From positions 166,516 to 230,515 of the forward strand of contig NZ_JPWH01000007.1 in the NCBI RefSeq assembly GCF_003326755.1: a DNA stretch of 64,000 nt, given 5' to 3'. The notes below the pieces were generated by a model. It did not search any database and was not told the origin of the DNA. It saw only the letters and a program-made list of their open reading frames with translations. Each line of letters starts with the position of its first letter. Position 1 is the stretch's first letter. The DNA is from Thalassospira profundimaris (GTDB lineage: Bacteria > Pseudomonadota > Alphaproteobacteria > Rhodospirillales > Thalassospiraceae). Below, piece after piece: positions 47,965 through 56,967 of the stretch. A program made the translations under genes and the position numbers.

Positions 47965-49230
47965 TTATGCGCTCGGGTCGCTGTAACGACGGTGGAAATA
48001 TTTGTCGCTAAACACGGCAAGAACCAGCACAAGGCCAATAACGATACTTTGCAGGGATGTATCGACCCCCAAAAGGGCCATGCCGCTTTGCAGGCTTTGC
48101 ATCACCAGCGCCCCGATCAATGCGCCATAAATGGTGCCAAGCCCCCCGGCAAGCGAGGTTCCGCCAATCACCACAGCCGCAATCACGCGAAGTTCATCAA
48201 GGGTGCCAAGGTCATTGCCTGCCGATTGCAAACGCGCCGAGGAAATGGCCGCACTGATGGCGCATAAAACCCCCATCAGGGCAAAAACGGCCACGGTCAT
48301 GCGTTTGACGTTAATTCCGGCCAGTTCTGCCGCCTGCGGATTGCCACCAATGGCAAAAACATAGCGCCCAAACCGGGTGCGTTTTGCCACAATGGTCAAA
48401 ACAATCGCCACCAGGGCCACAATCAGCAGGGGAATGGCAATGCCATGCGAAATTTCAAGATTTTCCGGCGTAACGGGTATACCCCGGTTTTCCAGAATTT
48501 TCTCTGCCGCGCGGCTGGGCAGCATATAGGCATTTAATGTGCCAATACCCGCAAGCACCAGGCCCGCCATCAGGCACACATTGGTCCATTCTGCCCAAAC
48601 CGGTTTAACGGGAAATTCAAACGCCAGTCTGCGCCGTCGGCTGATGAGCGCATTGTAAATAATGGCGCAAATGGCAATGGCCGCGACAATCCAGCTCCAG
48701 GTCGCGCCAATCGTGCCATGAATCCCGCCGCCCATCAGCATGAAATTGGCATCCAGCGGCGCAACAGTGCGGCCCTGTGTCACCCACCAGGCCGCCCCGC
48801 GCCATACCAAAAGGCCGCCCAGCGTGACAATAAAGGCAGGCACACCCAGATACCCCACGGCAACGCCCTGGATCCCGCCAATCAGGGCGCCAATTGCCAG
48901 ACCGGCCATCAGGGTGATGATCCAGGTCATCGGATGATTATAGCCCAGAAACTGCGGTAAAATATCAGCCTGGATCACCCCCATGATCATCGCCAGCACC
49001 CCCAGAATGGAGCCGACAGACAGATCAATATGGCGTGTCACAATGATCAGGACCATGCCGCAGGCCATTACCGCGACCGATGCGGTCTGGACCGACAGGT
49101 TAAAAATATTGCGCGGGGTGATAAAACGCCCGCCAGAAGCGATGTCAAAGCCAATCCAGATAATCAGCAATACTGCTGCCAGACCCACCAGGCGGCGGTC
49201 TATTTCCATTTTGGCGAAAAGCTGTGTCAT
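47965..49230 (-). CDS. xylH: Sugar ABC transporter permease, XylH-like
   Basis: 421 residues of the RbsC/XylH family with about ten or more membrane helices. LSVGSILGVLAMIMGV, AIGALIGGIQGVAVGYLGVPAFIVTLGGLLVWRG-type and GTSLAGGLGTIYGALIGALVM segments are diagnostic. The protein is longer than RbsC (321) and matches XylH (393) in having extra residues between helices. It forms the xylose channel with XylG. Separated from xylF by 82 bases that contain a strong hairpin. Confidence 0.88.
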   Translation of the reverse strand: MTQLFAKMEIDRRLVGLAAVLLIIWIGFDIASGGRFITPRNIFNLSVQTASVAVMACGMVLIIVTRHIDLSVGSILGVLAMIMGVIQADILPQFLGYNHPMTWIITLMAGLAIGALIGGIQGVAVGYLGVPAFIVTLGGLLVWRGAAWWVTQGRTVAPLDANFMLMGGGIHGTIGATWSWIVAAIAICAIIYNALISRRRRLAFEFPVKPVWAEWTNVCLMAGLVLAGIGTLNAYMLPSRAAEKILENRGIPVTPENLEISHGIAIPLLIVALVAIVLTIVAKRTRFGRYVFAIGGNPQAAELAGINVKRMTVAVFALMGVLCAISAAISSARLQSAGNDLGTLDELRVIAAVVIGGTSLAGGLGTIYGALIGALVMQSLQSGMALLGVDTSLQSIVIGLVLVLAVFSDKYFHRRYSDPSA

Positions 49231-49250
49231 TTGATATGCTCGTCAGGCAG

Positions 49251-49281
49251 CGGGGCCGGTTTGGTTTCCAGACCGGCCCCG
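49251..49281 (-). terminator. Intercistronic hairpin between xylF and xylH
   Basis: CGGGGCCGGTTTGG (49251-49264) pairs with CCAGACCGGCCCCG (49268-49281), 14 bp with one G-T pair and a three-base loop, so very stable. It lies 31 bases past the xylF stop in the direction of transcription. No T-run follows, matching the other binding-protein/permease hairpins in this window. Confidence 0.75.
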
Positions 49282-49312
49282 TGGTTTCGCAAGATCGGAA
49301 AAAACAAAAGGC

Positions 49313-50344
49313 TTAGTTGCAGGCCGCAACCTTGCCGCTTTCAACCCCTTTGCACACCACATCCTTGCTGACCCAGCCCGCATCAATCACGACATTCAGG
49401 TTATCCTGCGTAATGGCAACCGGCTTCAGGAAATAGGATTTCATGACCGTGCCATTCGGGCTGGTCCAGTCCTGGGTGCCATCGACGTCATCCAGTTTGG
49501 TGCCCTTTGCCAGCTCTACCGCGATTTCGGCTGCCTTTTTGCCCAGCTCGCGGGCATCCTTCCAGACCGACACGGTTTGCGTACCAAGGGCAACACGGTT
49601 CAGCGCGGCATGGTCGCCATCCTGGCCTGAAACCGGAATGCCCTGCATGCCCTGTGCGGCAAGGGCGGCAATTGCCCCGCCAGCGGTACCGTCATTGGAG
49701 GCCACAACGGCATCCACCTTGTTGTCCGCTGCGGTCAGGAACTGTTCCATATTGCGCTGGGCAATGGCAGGTTGCCAGCTTTCGGTATAGGCCTCGCCAA
49801 CGACCTTGATGTCGCCGCTATCAATGGCGGACTGCAAAACCTCAAGCTGCCCCTGATGCAGAATATCGGCATTCGGGTCGGTCGGTGCGCCCTTGATAAA
49901 AACGTAGTTCCCCGTGGGTTGCTTTGCAAAAACCGCCTCGGCCTGCAAACGCCCGACTTCCTTGTTGTTAAAGGTGATATAATAGGCGTTGGGGTTTTCA
50001 ATCAGGCGGTCATAACCGACAACTGGAATGCCTTCGTTAATTGCCTGGTTGACAGCCGCCCCGATCGAGGCGGAATCCTGTGCCAGCACAATCAGGGCAT
50101 CCGCGCCGCGCGAAATCAGGCTTTCAATGTCGCTTAGCTGTTTGCTGGGCGAGCTTTGGGCATCGGCACTGATATAATCCGCCCCGGCAGCCTTCAGGGC
50201 CGCAACAATGGCGGCTTCGTCGGTTTTCCAGCGTTCTTCCTGAAAATTGGACCAGCTGACCCCGACAATCAGATCGGCGGCAAAGGCATGCGTCGATAAC
50301 ATCACCGCACCGGCAAGGGCGACGGAGGAGAGGAGCTTTTTCAT
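49313..50344 (-). CDS. xylF: D-xylose-type periplasmic binding protein
   Basis: 343 residues (E. coli XylF 330). The signal peptide is plain (MKKLLSS, hydrophobic core, AFA before Ala23). The mature start DLIVGVSWSNFQEERWKTDE and the segments SNDGTAGGAIAAL and SGQDGDHAALNRV are close to XylF. It binds xylose in the periplasm and is the first gene of the leftward operon, divergent from the dehydrogenase/dehydratase genes. Two cysteines near the C-terminus (VVCKG and VAACN) might form a disulfide. Confidence 0.9.
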   Translation of the reverse strand: MKKLLSSVALAGAVMLSTHAFAADLIVGVSWSNFQEERWKTDEAAIVAALKAAGADYISADAQSSPSKQLSDIESLISRGADALIVLAQDSASIGAAVNQAINEGIPVVGYDRLIENPNAYYITFNNKEVGRLQAEAVFAKQPTGNYVFIKGAPTDPNADILHQGQLEVLQSAIDSGDIKVVGEAYTESWQPAIAQRNMEQFLTAADNKVDAVVASNDGTAGGAIAALAAQGMQGIPVSGQDGDHAALNRVALGTQTVSVWKDARELGKKAAEIAVELAKGTKLDDVDGTQDWTSPNGTVMKSYFLKPVAITQDNLNVVIDAGWVSKDVVCKGVESGKVAACN

Positions 50345-50579
50345 CTGTTTCTTCCCTGAATAAAATTGCCTTGGACGACATTTATTTTTGTTATTGAAAA
50401 AATGTTGACGGGTTGCGTCACGCCTGTCAAATTTTTTTTAGGTTCAAAATTAAAAAATAACAATAATACGGTTTATGGCGCCATGATGCGTAACTTTTAA
50501 TTGAACCTTTCGCCGCTTACGCATGTTGCGGTGCAGTATTTAATTTATGTAGAAAAATAAACGAACAACAGGAAACGTC
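50345..50579. promoter_or_regulatory. Divergent promoter region, xylF and sugar dehydrogenase
   Basis: 235 bases with a very AT-rich core at 50375-50480 (runs of T and A). ROK/NagC-type operators are AT-rich, so the ROK regulator may bind here. I could not identify a clean palindrome. Confidence 0.45.
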
Positions 50580-51341
50580 ATGCCAGCCACCTATCATGAT
50601 TTGAACGATAAATCGGTTCTTGTAACCGGCGGCGCATCGGGGATCGGGGCTGCCATTGTGCGGTCATTTTGTGCCCAGGGGGCGAAGGTCGGCTTTTTTG
50701 ATATTGACGATTCTGCTGCCAGGCACCTGTGCGATGATATTGAAAAACAACACTCGGTTCGCCCGGTTTTTGCGTCGCTGGACCTTCGCAATCAGTCGGC
50801 CATTCCCGATGCCATTGCCAAAATGGCCGACAAGATTGGGACGATTGATGTGCTGGTTAACAATGCCGCCCGCGATGACCGGCATTCACCCGCCGAAACC
50901 GGGCCGGATGAATGGCGCGAGAAGCTTGATGTGAACCTGTCGCACCAGTTTTTTTGTGCCCGCGCGGTTGCCCCGGCAATGGCGGATCGGGGGTGCGGCA
51001 GCATCATCAATTTCAGTTCGGTCAGCTTTTTAATGGGGCTGCCTGATCTGGTTGCCTATGAAACCGCAAAGGCGGGCATTATTGGCATGACCCGTGCCCT
51101 GGCACGTGACTGGGGGGCAAATGGTATTCGTGTCAATACCGTTATTCCCGGCTGTATCATCACCCAGCGCCAGCTGGATTTGTGGATCACCGCCGAGGAT
51201 GAAGCCCGCATTCAGCAACAGCAATGCGTTAAACGTCGACTGGTTGGCGATGATGTGGCGCAGATGGTGCTGTTTCTGGCCTCCGATGTATCCTCGGCCT
51301 GTTCATCACAAAGCTTTATCGTCGATGGCGGGCTGGTATAA
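50580..51341 (+). CDS. SDR family oxidoreductase, probable sugar 1-dehydrogenase
   Basis: 253 residues, classical short-chain dehydrogenase. NAD(P) motif TGGASGIG at 16-23, NNAARDD (about 92-98) in place of NNAG, catalytic Ser near 147, Tyr160 and Lys164 in YETAKAG. Caulobacter XylB, a D-xylose 1-dehydrogenase, is of this type and size (248). Position divergent from xylF and just ahead of an IlvD/Edd dehydratase fits an oxidative pentose pathway (xylose to xylonolactone). L-arabinose, galactose or fucose are alternative substrates. Confidence 0.8.
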   Translation: MPATYHDLNDKSVLVTGGASGIGAAIVRSFCAQGAKVGFFDIDDSAARHLCDDIEKQHSVRPVFASLDLRNQSAIPDAIAKMADKIGTIDVLVNNAARDDRHSPAETGPDEWREKLDVNLSHQFFCARAVAPAMADRGCGSIINFSSVSFLMGLPDLVAYETAKAGIIGMTRALARDWGANGIRVNTVIPGCIITQRQLDLWITAEDEARIQQQQCVKRRLVGDDVAQMVLFLASDVSSACSSQSFIVDGGLV

Positions 51342-51411
51342 GACTGTCTGCTAGCAGCATTCTTTGTCATCATCCCGCCGTGTTTAACACCCGAATATCG
51401 AGCCCGCCGCC

Positions 51412-53574
51412 ATGTCCCGCCTGACACATCATAACGAACCTGTTGTTATCAACGAAAAAGCCAACCCCTATCGCGATTGCATTCAGGGGTTGGCAAACCA
51501 GCCCATTACGGTTGTGCGGCTGTTGCGCGATGCCGCCAATGAAAACCCGGCCCTGGTTAAACAGCAGAAATTCAATGTGCCGGAAATCCGCGATGTGGTG
51601 GGTCGCCTGGTGGAAAACCGGCCGCGCGTTGCCATTATTGCCGGTGCGCCGGACCATCCGGCCCATTTGCTGGATCGGCCCCATGCGCTGATGGCCGCCC
51701 TGCGCGTTTGGGAACAGGGCGGGGTGCCGTTTTTGTTTCATGTGCCGGTCATTTGTGATGGCACGGCGCAAAACAATATCGGCCAAAGCTATTCGCTGGC
51801 ATCGCGCAACACCACGGCAACAGCGGTGAATATCACCTTTGAAGGGCACAGCTATCATGCGGCTTACGTGATTGCCGGGTGTGACAAATCCCCCTCCGCC
51901 GTGGTGGCCGGGTTGGCGGCGGCAGACAGGGCACGCGCCCATCGCGGAGACCAGGCCCCGGTCTGGGCCGTATTTGCCCCGGCGCATGTGTTAAAGGGTG
52001 GCGAAATCCCCGAAGGTACGCGCCGTTTGCTTGATCAGGTTGCAAATGATGCCGATGCTGCCGGGCATGTCGACCTTGGCGGTGATATTCGCGAAAATAT
52101 GCGTTACATCCTGCAATGCACATCCGACGAAGCCTTTGCCGGTTTGCTGGAACGGGCGCGTTTGATCGGTGTGATTGACGGGGCAATGGAACGCCGCATT
52201 CTCGATGAATTGGCAACCGCCACCTGTGATTCAAAAGGCGGCATTTGTGCCTTTAACGGCACGGGCAATTCATCGCGCACCATGCTCGCGGCCTTTGGCC
52301 TGACCCCACCGGAACTGGAGCTTCTGACCGATGTGCCCCCCTACGAGGCGGTTGCCAGTGGGGTGGATACGCTGTTTTCGGTGTTCAATCGCCCGGAATA
52401 TGCGATTGGCAATTTGCTCAAGGCGAATTTTGCCAATTTCGTGCGGGTCCATAACGCCACCGGGTCAAGCAGCAACATGCTGCTGCATCTGCCTTTCATG
52501 ATGCGCCATGCCGGGTTTGACATTACGATTGACGATTATCAGGCTGTGCGTACCGAAACCCCCGTGCCTGAGATTTTCGCCCACAGCCTGACTGAAAACC
52601 GGGATACCTTTGTTTTGGCCCGGCAAATGGCACAGGGCCAAAACCGGGGTATGGAAAGCATTTATCGCGTTCTTTCCGACCTTGGCGTGGCAATGGACCT
52701 GGATGCCCCCACGATTTTGGGAAAAACCTGGGCAGAACGCATTGCCGGGCTGGATAACCCGGTTGATTTGTCGCTGGGCGATAAATCCGTCATCCGGGCC
52801 ACACCTGTGCGGCAACGCTCTGGCGTCGATGTGATTACCGGCAGCTTCTTTGAAAATTGTGCTGTAAAAACATCGGGTATGAGCGATCATTTACTAAATC
52901 ACTTTAACAATCACGTTTTCATCGTGCGCTATTATGAAAACGAACATGTTTGTAATGACGACTTTGCCGCGCCTGACCTTGTGGACCGCCTGATGAAGAC
53001 CGATGGCGTTGACCCGGCCCTGGTCAAAGCCATCGTCAAACGCAATGGCGGCGATGCCTCCACTGGCATGACCGCGCGCGATATGCTGGCACAGGGTTAT
53101 TTGTCCTTTGCCTTTGTGATTGGCGGGCAGGGGCCAGAGGCCTATGGCATGCCGGAAATGTTCTCGCCCTCGCAAAATCTGCGTCATCACCGCATTCTCG
53201 AGGCATCAAGCATGTTGATCACCGATGGCCGTTACTCCGGCGTCACCAAAGGGGCCTGTATTGGCCATATGGTGCCCGAGGCCTTTACCGGCGGCGGTAT
53301 TGGCTATTTGCAGAATGGCGATATTTTGCGCCTGAACCTTACCAGCCTGTCCCTGGACTGGCTGGAACGCGACGCCTTTCTTGACGGGCGGGAAGTGCCC
53401 GGTGATCCGGCCAAGGTCGCCGATCGCAAAGTAATATTCGATCAGCGCCATCAGCGCATGTCGAACCGCCAGCTTGACGTTGCGGCCTGTAACGTGATGG
53501 ATCATGTCTCGAACGCGGCACGCGGCATTGTCCCCGAAATGGTGGACCGGCGCGCCATATTGCCGTGGCGGTAA
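51412..53574 (+). CDS. IlvD/Edd family sugar-acid dehydratase, long form
   Basis: 720 residues. Fe-S cluster cysteines are Cys115 in VICDGTAQNN, the Cys in IAGCDKSPS (near 160) and the Cys in GGICAFNGTG (near 283). The C-terminal ITDGRYSGVTKGACIGHMVPEA region is typical. Members dehydrate dihydroxy acids or aldonates; next to a sugar dehydrogenase and XylFGH, xylonate is the likely substrate (to 2-keto-3-deoxyxylonate). It is longer than most (570-600) and than YjhG/YagF xylonate dehydratases (about 655). The enzymes that would finish a Weimberg or Dahms route are not in this window. Confidence 0.85.
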   Translation: MSRLTHHNEPVVINEKANPYRDCIQGLANQPITVVRLLRDAANENPALVKQQKFNVPEIRDVVGRLVENRPRVAIIAGAPDHPAHLLDRPHALMAALRVWEQGGVPFLFHVPVICDGTAQNNIGQSYSLASRNTTATAVNITFEGHSYHAAYVIAGCDKSPSAVVAGLAAADRARAHRGDQAPVWAVFAPAHVLKGGEIPEGTRRLLDQVANDADAAGHVDLGGDIRENMRYILQCTSDEAFAGLLERARLIGVIDGAMERRILDELATATCDSKGGICAFNGTGNSSRTMLAAFGLTPPELELLTDVPPYEAVASGVDTLFSVFNRPEYAIGNLLKANFANFVRVHNATGSSSNMLLHLPFMMRHAGFDITIDDYQAVRTETPVPEIFAHSLTENRDTFVLARQMAQGQNRGMESIYRVLSDLGVAMDLDAPTILGKTWAERIAGLDNPVDLSLGDKSVIRATPVRQRSGVDVITGSFFENCAVKTSGMSDHLLNHFNNHVFIVRYYENEHVCNDDFAAPDLVDRLMKTDGVDPALVKAIVKRNGGDASTGMTARDMLAQGYLSFAFVIGGQGPEAYGMPEMFSPSQNLRHHRILEASSMLITDGRYSGVTKGACIGHMVPEAFTGGGIGYLQNGDILRLNLTSLSLDWLERDAFLDGREVPGDPAKVADRKVIFDQRHQRMSNRQLDVAACNVMDHVSNAARGIVPEMVDRRAILPWR

Positions 53575-53647
53575 CAGGCCATCATGCCGGGCAATGACAG
53601 GCCGCCGCACAGCGACAGGGGCCTTCGTTACCCGGTCATGTTGCAGG

Positions 53648-54403
53648 TTACTTTTTAAACAGGATGTGAAACCCGTCCTCATGGGGGGCAAAATCGCATT
53701 CCACCTGAAAAACCTGTTTCAAAAGCTCTGGTGTCAATACTTCGGCCGGTGTGCCTGTCGCGACCACTTTGCCATGATTAAGCACCAGCAAATAATCGCA
53801 AAACATGGCCGCATGGTTCAGGTCATGCAGGGCGACAATGCTGGTGAGGCCCAAACGCGCAATCAGGCGCAACAGCCCCAATTGATGCTGAATGTCCAAA
53901 TGATTGGTCGGTTCATCCAAAAACAGTTCACGGGGTTGCTGTGCCAGGGCGCGCGCAATATGCACCCGCTGCCTTTCCCCGCCTGACAGGCTTTGCCAGC
54001 TTACATGGCGGAAATCCGTCATACCAACCTGTTGCAAGGCAGTATCAACCGCGTGGCTGTCAAGCTGCGTCCAGCCTGCCAGCGGTGATCGATGCGGGGT
54101 TCGCCCCAAACGCACAACATCCTCGACCGCCATATTTATTTCCGTGGCGGCATGTTGCTGCACCAGGGCAACGCGTTGGGCCAAGTCCCGGCGCGATATG
54201 CTGGCAATATCGCGTCCTTCCAGGGTGATGCGCCCGGTGGCCGGGCGGCGCAACCCGGCAAGCAGGCGCAATAGCGATGATTTACCCGACCCGTTCGGGC
54301 CCAGAAGGCCCAAAACCGTGCCGGGCTTTATGCTCAGCGAAACGTTATCGACGATGGTCTTGCGACCGACCCGCCATATCAGATTTTCTGCCTGGATACT
54401 CAT
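53648..54403 (-). CDS. FecE/BtuD-type ABC ATPase
   Basis: 251 residues. Walker A GPNGSGKS at 35-42, signature LSGGERQR, Walker B ELFLDEPTNHLD and switch ALHDLNHAAMFCD. It is the ATPase of the second iron-siderophore/heme/cobalamin-class importer in the window. ATG 54403 overlaps the permease stop by four bases, so an upstream in-frame GTG (54442) is rejected. It is the last gene of the three-gene leftward operon. Substrate could be a ferric siderophore, heme or B12. Confidence 0.88.
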   Translation of the reverse strand: MSIQAENLIWRVGRKTIVDNVSLSIKPGTVLGLLGPNGSGKSSLLRLLAGLRRPATGRITLEGRDIASISRRDLAQRVALVQQHAATEINMAVEDVVRLGRTPHRSPLAGWTQLDSHAVDTALQQVGMTDFRHVSWQSLSGGERQRVHIARALAQQPRELFLDEPTNHLDIQHQLGLLRLIARLGLTSIVALHDLNHAAMFCDYLLVLNHGKVVATGTPAEVLTPELLKQVFQVECDFAPHEDGFHILFKK

Positions 54404-55440
54404 ACAGCCTGCCTCGCCCGATAAAGGATAAGCGAGAAACACGGCACACCCACCAGCGCGGTGACAATGCCGATGGGAAGGGTTTGCTGGGCCATCACAC
54501 TGCGCGATACAATATCGGCCAGCACCATAAACACCGCCCCCACCAGTGCACAGGCAGGCAACAGGCGAATATGTCCCGGTCCGATCAGGAAGCGCACGGC
54601 ATGGGGCACCACCAGCCCGACAAAACCAATCGAGCCGACCATGCTGACAATGGTTGCGGTAATCAGTGCCGTCACGGCAAAAAGAATGATCCGTACCCGT
54701 TCCACGGCAATGCCCATCGAGGCGGCAGCATCATCGCCAAAGGTAAAGGCATCAAGCGCCTGGGAATGCCAGATGCAAATCGATAGACCGATAATGATGA
54801 TCACGATCAAAAGCTGAAATTCCGGCCAGCGCACGCCGCCAAAACTGCCCAACAGCCAGAACATGATGTCGCGCGCCTGCTGGGCATTGCCCGATGTCGT
54901 CACAATATAGGCGGTCAGCGCATTAAAAAGCTGGGCGGCGGCAACACCGGCCAAAATGGTTCGGTCCGGCCCGCCGCGCCCGCTATTTGACAAGACGGCA
55001 ACAAACACAAAGGCGGTCATCGCCCCGGCAAAGGCCCCCATTGACAATGAAACCGCGCCCGCGCCAATACCCAGAATAATCACGGCAACCGCCCCGGTCG
55101 AGGCCCCGGCAGAAACCCCCAGCACATAGGGTTCGGCCAGTGAATTGCGCAACAGCGTTTGCAAAACCGCCCCGCATATGGCAAGGCCAGCCCCGCACAA
55201 GGCCGTGACCAAAGCCCGGCTCAAACGCAAATTCCAGATCACGCTATCCTGAATGCGACCGATCTCGGCGTTGCTCAGGCCCATGTGGTTGGTAATTGAC
55301 AGGGCAACTGTGCGCAGCGGAATGCGCATTTCGCCAATACCAACCGCCATGGCAATCGCAAATGCCAGAATCACAAACGAGATGACCAGCAGCAGCTCAA
55401 AACCGATTGTTTTCTTGGAAATCATAGAGGTTTTGGTCAC
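54400..55440 (-). CDS. FecCD-type permease
   Basis: 346 residues with nine to ten membrane helices. NLRLSRALVTALCGAGLAICG, NSLAEPYVLGVSAGASTGAV and GSIGFVGLVVPHAVRFLIG are the family landmarks. A single permease gene implies a homodimer. It overlaps by four bases both the binding-protein gene upstream and the ATPase downstream. Confidence 0.88.
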   Translation of the reverse strand: MTKTSMISKKTIGFELLLVISFVILAFAIAMAVGIGEMRIPLRTVALSITNHMGLSNAEIGRIQDSVIWNLRLSRALVTALCGAGLAICGAVLQTLLRNSLAEPYVLGVSAGASTGAVAVIILGIGAGAVSLSMGAFAGAMTAFVFVAVLSNSGRGGPDRTILAGVAAAQLFNALTAYIVTTSGNAQQARDIMFWLLGSFGGVRWPEFQLLIVIIIIGLSICIWHSQALDAFTFGDDAAASMGIAVERVRIILFAVTALITATIVSMVGSIGFVGLVVPHAVRFLIGPGHIRLLPACALVGAVFMVLADIVSRSVMAQQTLPIGIVTALVGVPCFSLILYRARQAV

Positions 55441-56456
55441 TTCTCCAGCCCAAGCGCCTCAAGCTGTTTGGCAACTTCTTCCGCGCCATAAATCGTGCGG
55501 ATGGTCGGGTTCATGGCCGCACCATTCATGACAACGATGCGGTTCTTTTGCACCGCTTCCATCAGTTTTACCGACGGGTCGCTTTTCAAGAACGCGATTT
55601 TGTTTTCCGCCTTGTCGAGGTCCCAGCGATTGCGGTCCAGCGAGGCAACAACGATGACGGTCGGTTTGGCGGCGATAATTCCTTCCCAGCTAACGGTCGG
55701 CCATTCGGCTTCGGTCGTTATGGCATTATGCCCGCCCAACAGGTCGGCAATGAAGCCCGAAGCCCCGTTTTTACCCCCCAAATAGGCATCATCGGCTTCC
55801 GATGGGCTGCTAAACCAGAACAGGAAGCTCAAATCGGGGTTTGGTTTAAACTTGGCGCGCAGGGCCGCTTCGCGCGCCTTGAAACTGGCGATCAGTTTCT
55901 GCCCGCGATCGGCAACATCGAAAATCCGCGAAAGCTCGTCAATCTCCTGATACAGAAGATCCATGTTCCACAATTCGCCACGGCTTCCATAGACGTCGTT
56001 GGTATCCTTGCGCGTGTTGCAAATGCCCGGCGCAAGATAGCTGGGAATGCCAAGGGCGGCAAAATCCTCGCGTTTGGCAACTTTGCTGTTGGGGCCAAGC
56101 AACAGTGGCAACTGTGCGGCAATAAAGTCGGGCTCTTCAGCCAGGATCGATTCAAGGGTCGGGATTTCAACCGTAAGAAGTTTTACTTTTTTATTGGCTT
56201 CCGCCAACTCCGGCAACACCGAGGTCGGCCAAAAGGCCGATGCCTTCACTTTATCTTCAAGGCCCAGCATCAACAGAATTTCGGCACTGTTCTGACCAAG
56301 GGCAACGGCGCGTTCAGGTGCCTTTTTGAAGGTGACTTCAACGCCACAATTTTCGATCGTGAGGGGATATTTGGTTGCTTCCGCCTTGGCAGGCGAAATC
56401 GCCAAAAATGCTGCCATCAGACACGAAGGTAAAAAGAAAGACTTAGCGCACGTCAT
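55437..56456 (-). CDS. Iron-siderophore-class periplasmic binding protein
   Basis: 339 residues. The signal peptide is 1-25 or so (SFFLPSCLMAAFLAISPAKA), followed by YPLTIENCGVEVTFKKAPERAVALGQNSAEILLMLGL, the standard TroA/FepB opening. LGGHNAITTEAEWPTVSWEGIIAAKPTVIVVAS is the typical C-lobe segment. It resembles FepB-like proteins for ferric siderophores; the internal cysteine in NTRKD region (GICNTRKD) may pair with Cys37. It is not near a TonB receptor, so its outer-membrane partner lies elsewhere or is shared. Confidence 0.84.
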   Translation of the reverse strand: MTCAKSFFLPSCLMAAFLAISPAKAEATKYPLTIENCGVEVTFKKAPERAVALGQNSAEILLMLGLEDKVKASAFWPTSVLPELAEANKKVKLLTVEIPTLESILAEEPDFIAAQLPLLLGPNSKVAKREDFAALGIPSYLAPGICNTRKDTNDVYGSRGELWNMDLLYQEIDELSRIFDVADRGQKLIASFKAREAALRAKFKPNPDLSFLFWFSSPSEADDAYLGGKNGASGFIADLLGGHNAITTEAEWPTVSWEGIIAAKPTVIVVASLDRNRWDLDKAENKIAFLKSDPSVKLMEAVQKNRIVVMNGAAMNPTIRTIYGAEEVAKQLEALGLEK

Positions 56457-56967
56457 GAACCACCATCCACCGGATCCGTTAAATTTGGTGGCGAGTAGTA
56501 CTCTGCCACAAAGCGCAAATTCAAGTTAATTTTTGCGAATAAATATCAAATTCAACTGAAATGAATGCAATTGATCCTCAAACGCGATTCTTGACCAGGG
56601 AAAAGGGCGTCAGTTTCAAGGATAAGCGCCAGGTCAATCTTTCAAAACAGTCCGTTCCACCGAATCCGGATACTCGAACAGGTGGCATTTCAGCCGCCGG
56701 CCAACATCGCCAGGGCCAACCGGTTTTATCAATCACAAGATCGCAACTGCACCAGGAAATGAACCTGTCGGGCGAACTGGAATGAATAAAATGGATAACA
56801 CGTTGAGTCTGTCCTGATGTTATTCCATAAACACGTATCATCATGCACCTTAATGTCAGAATAGGGTGCCATTTGCGGGGTCTTGTCGGGTTGGTCACTT
56901 GTCATGGGGGACAGACACCGGGGCAGGGGCCTAATAATCAAAAAACCGCATAACAGGAGAAACGTTC
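56457..56967. promoter_or_regulatory. Divergent intergenic region with palindrome and direct repeats
   Basis: 511 bases between the binding-protein gene and the BASS transporter gene. It contains the palindrome at 56488-56509, and CAAATTCAA repeated at 56516 and 56547 (31 bases apart, each followed by C/G-T). An imperfect inverted repeat TGGATAACA / TGTTATTCCA lies near 56790-56828. A 74-codon open frame at 56561 has no supporting features. The GTG of the BASS gene is preceded by AGGAGA. Confidence 0.45.
56488..56509. promoter_or_regulatory. Imperfect palindrome upstream of the siderophore-class importer
   Basis: GTGGC, then GAGTA, G, TACTC, T, GCCAC: two nested inverted repeats with one bulged T, covering 22 bases about 30 bases upstream of the binding-protein start. 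This looks like an operator. It does not match the Fur consensus I know, and it is not a cobalamin riboswitch. Confidence 0.45.

Noticed and set aside
56457..56530. Cobalamin riboswitch upstream of a BtuF/FepB-like gene
   Set aside because: A GCCAC stretch is present, but the B12-box sequence and the extended multi-helix leader are absent; the region is a short palindrome instead.
56561..56785. Possible 74-codon gene between the importer and BASS genes
   Set aside because: Composition is not gene-like, no Shine-Dalgarno, no family; lies in a region with operator-like repeats.
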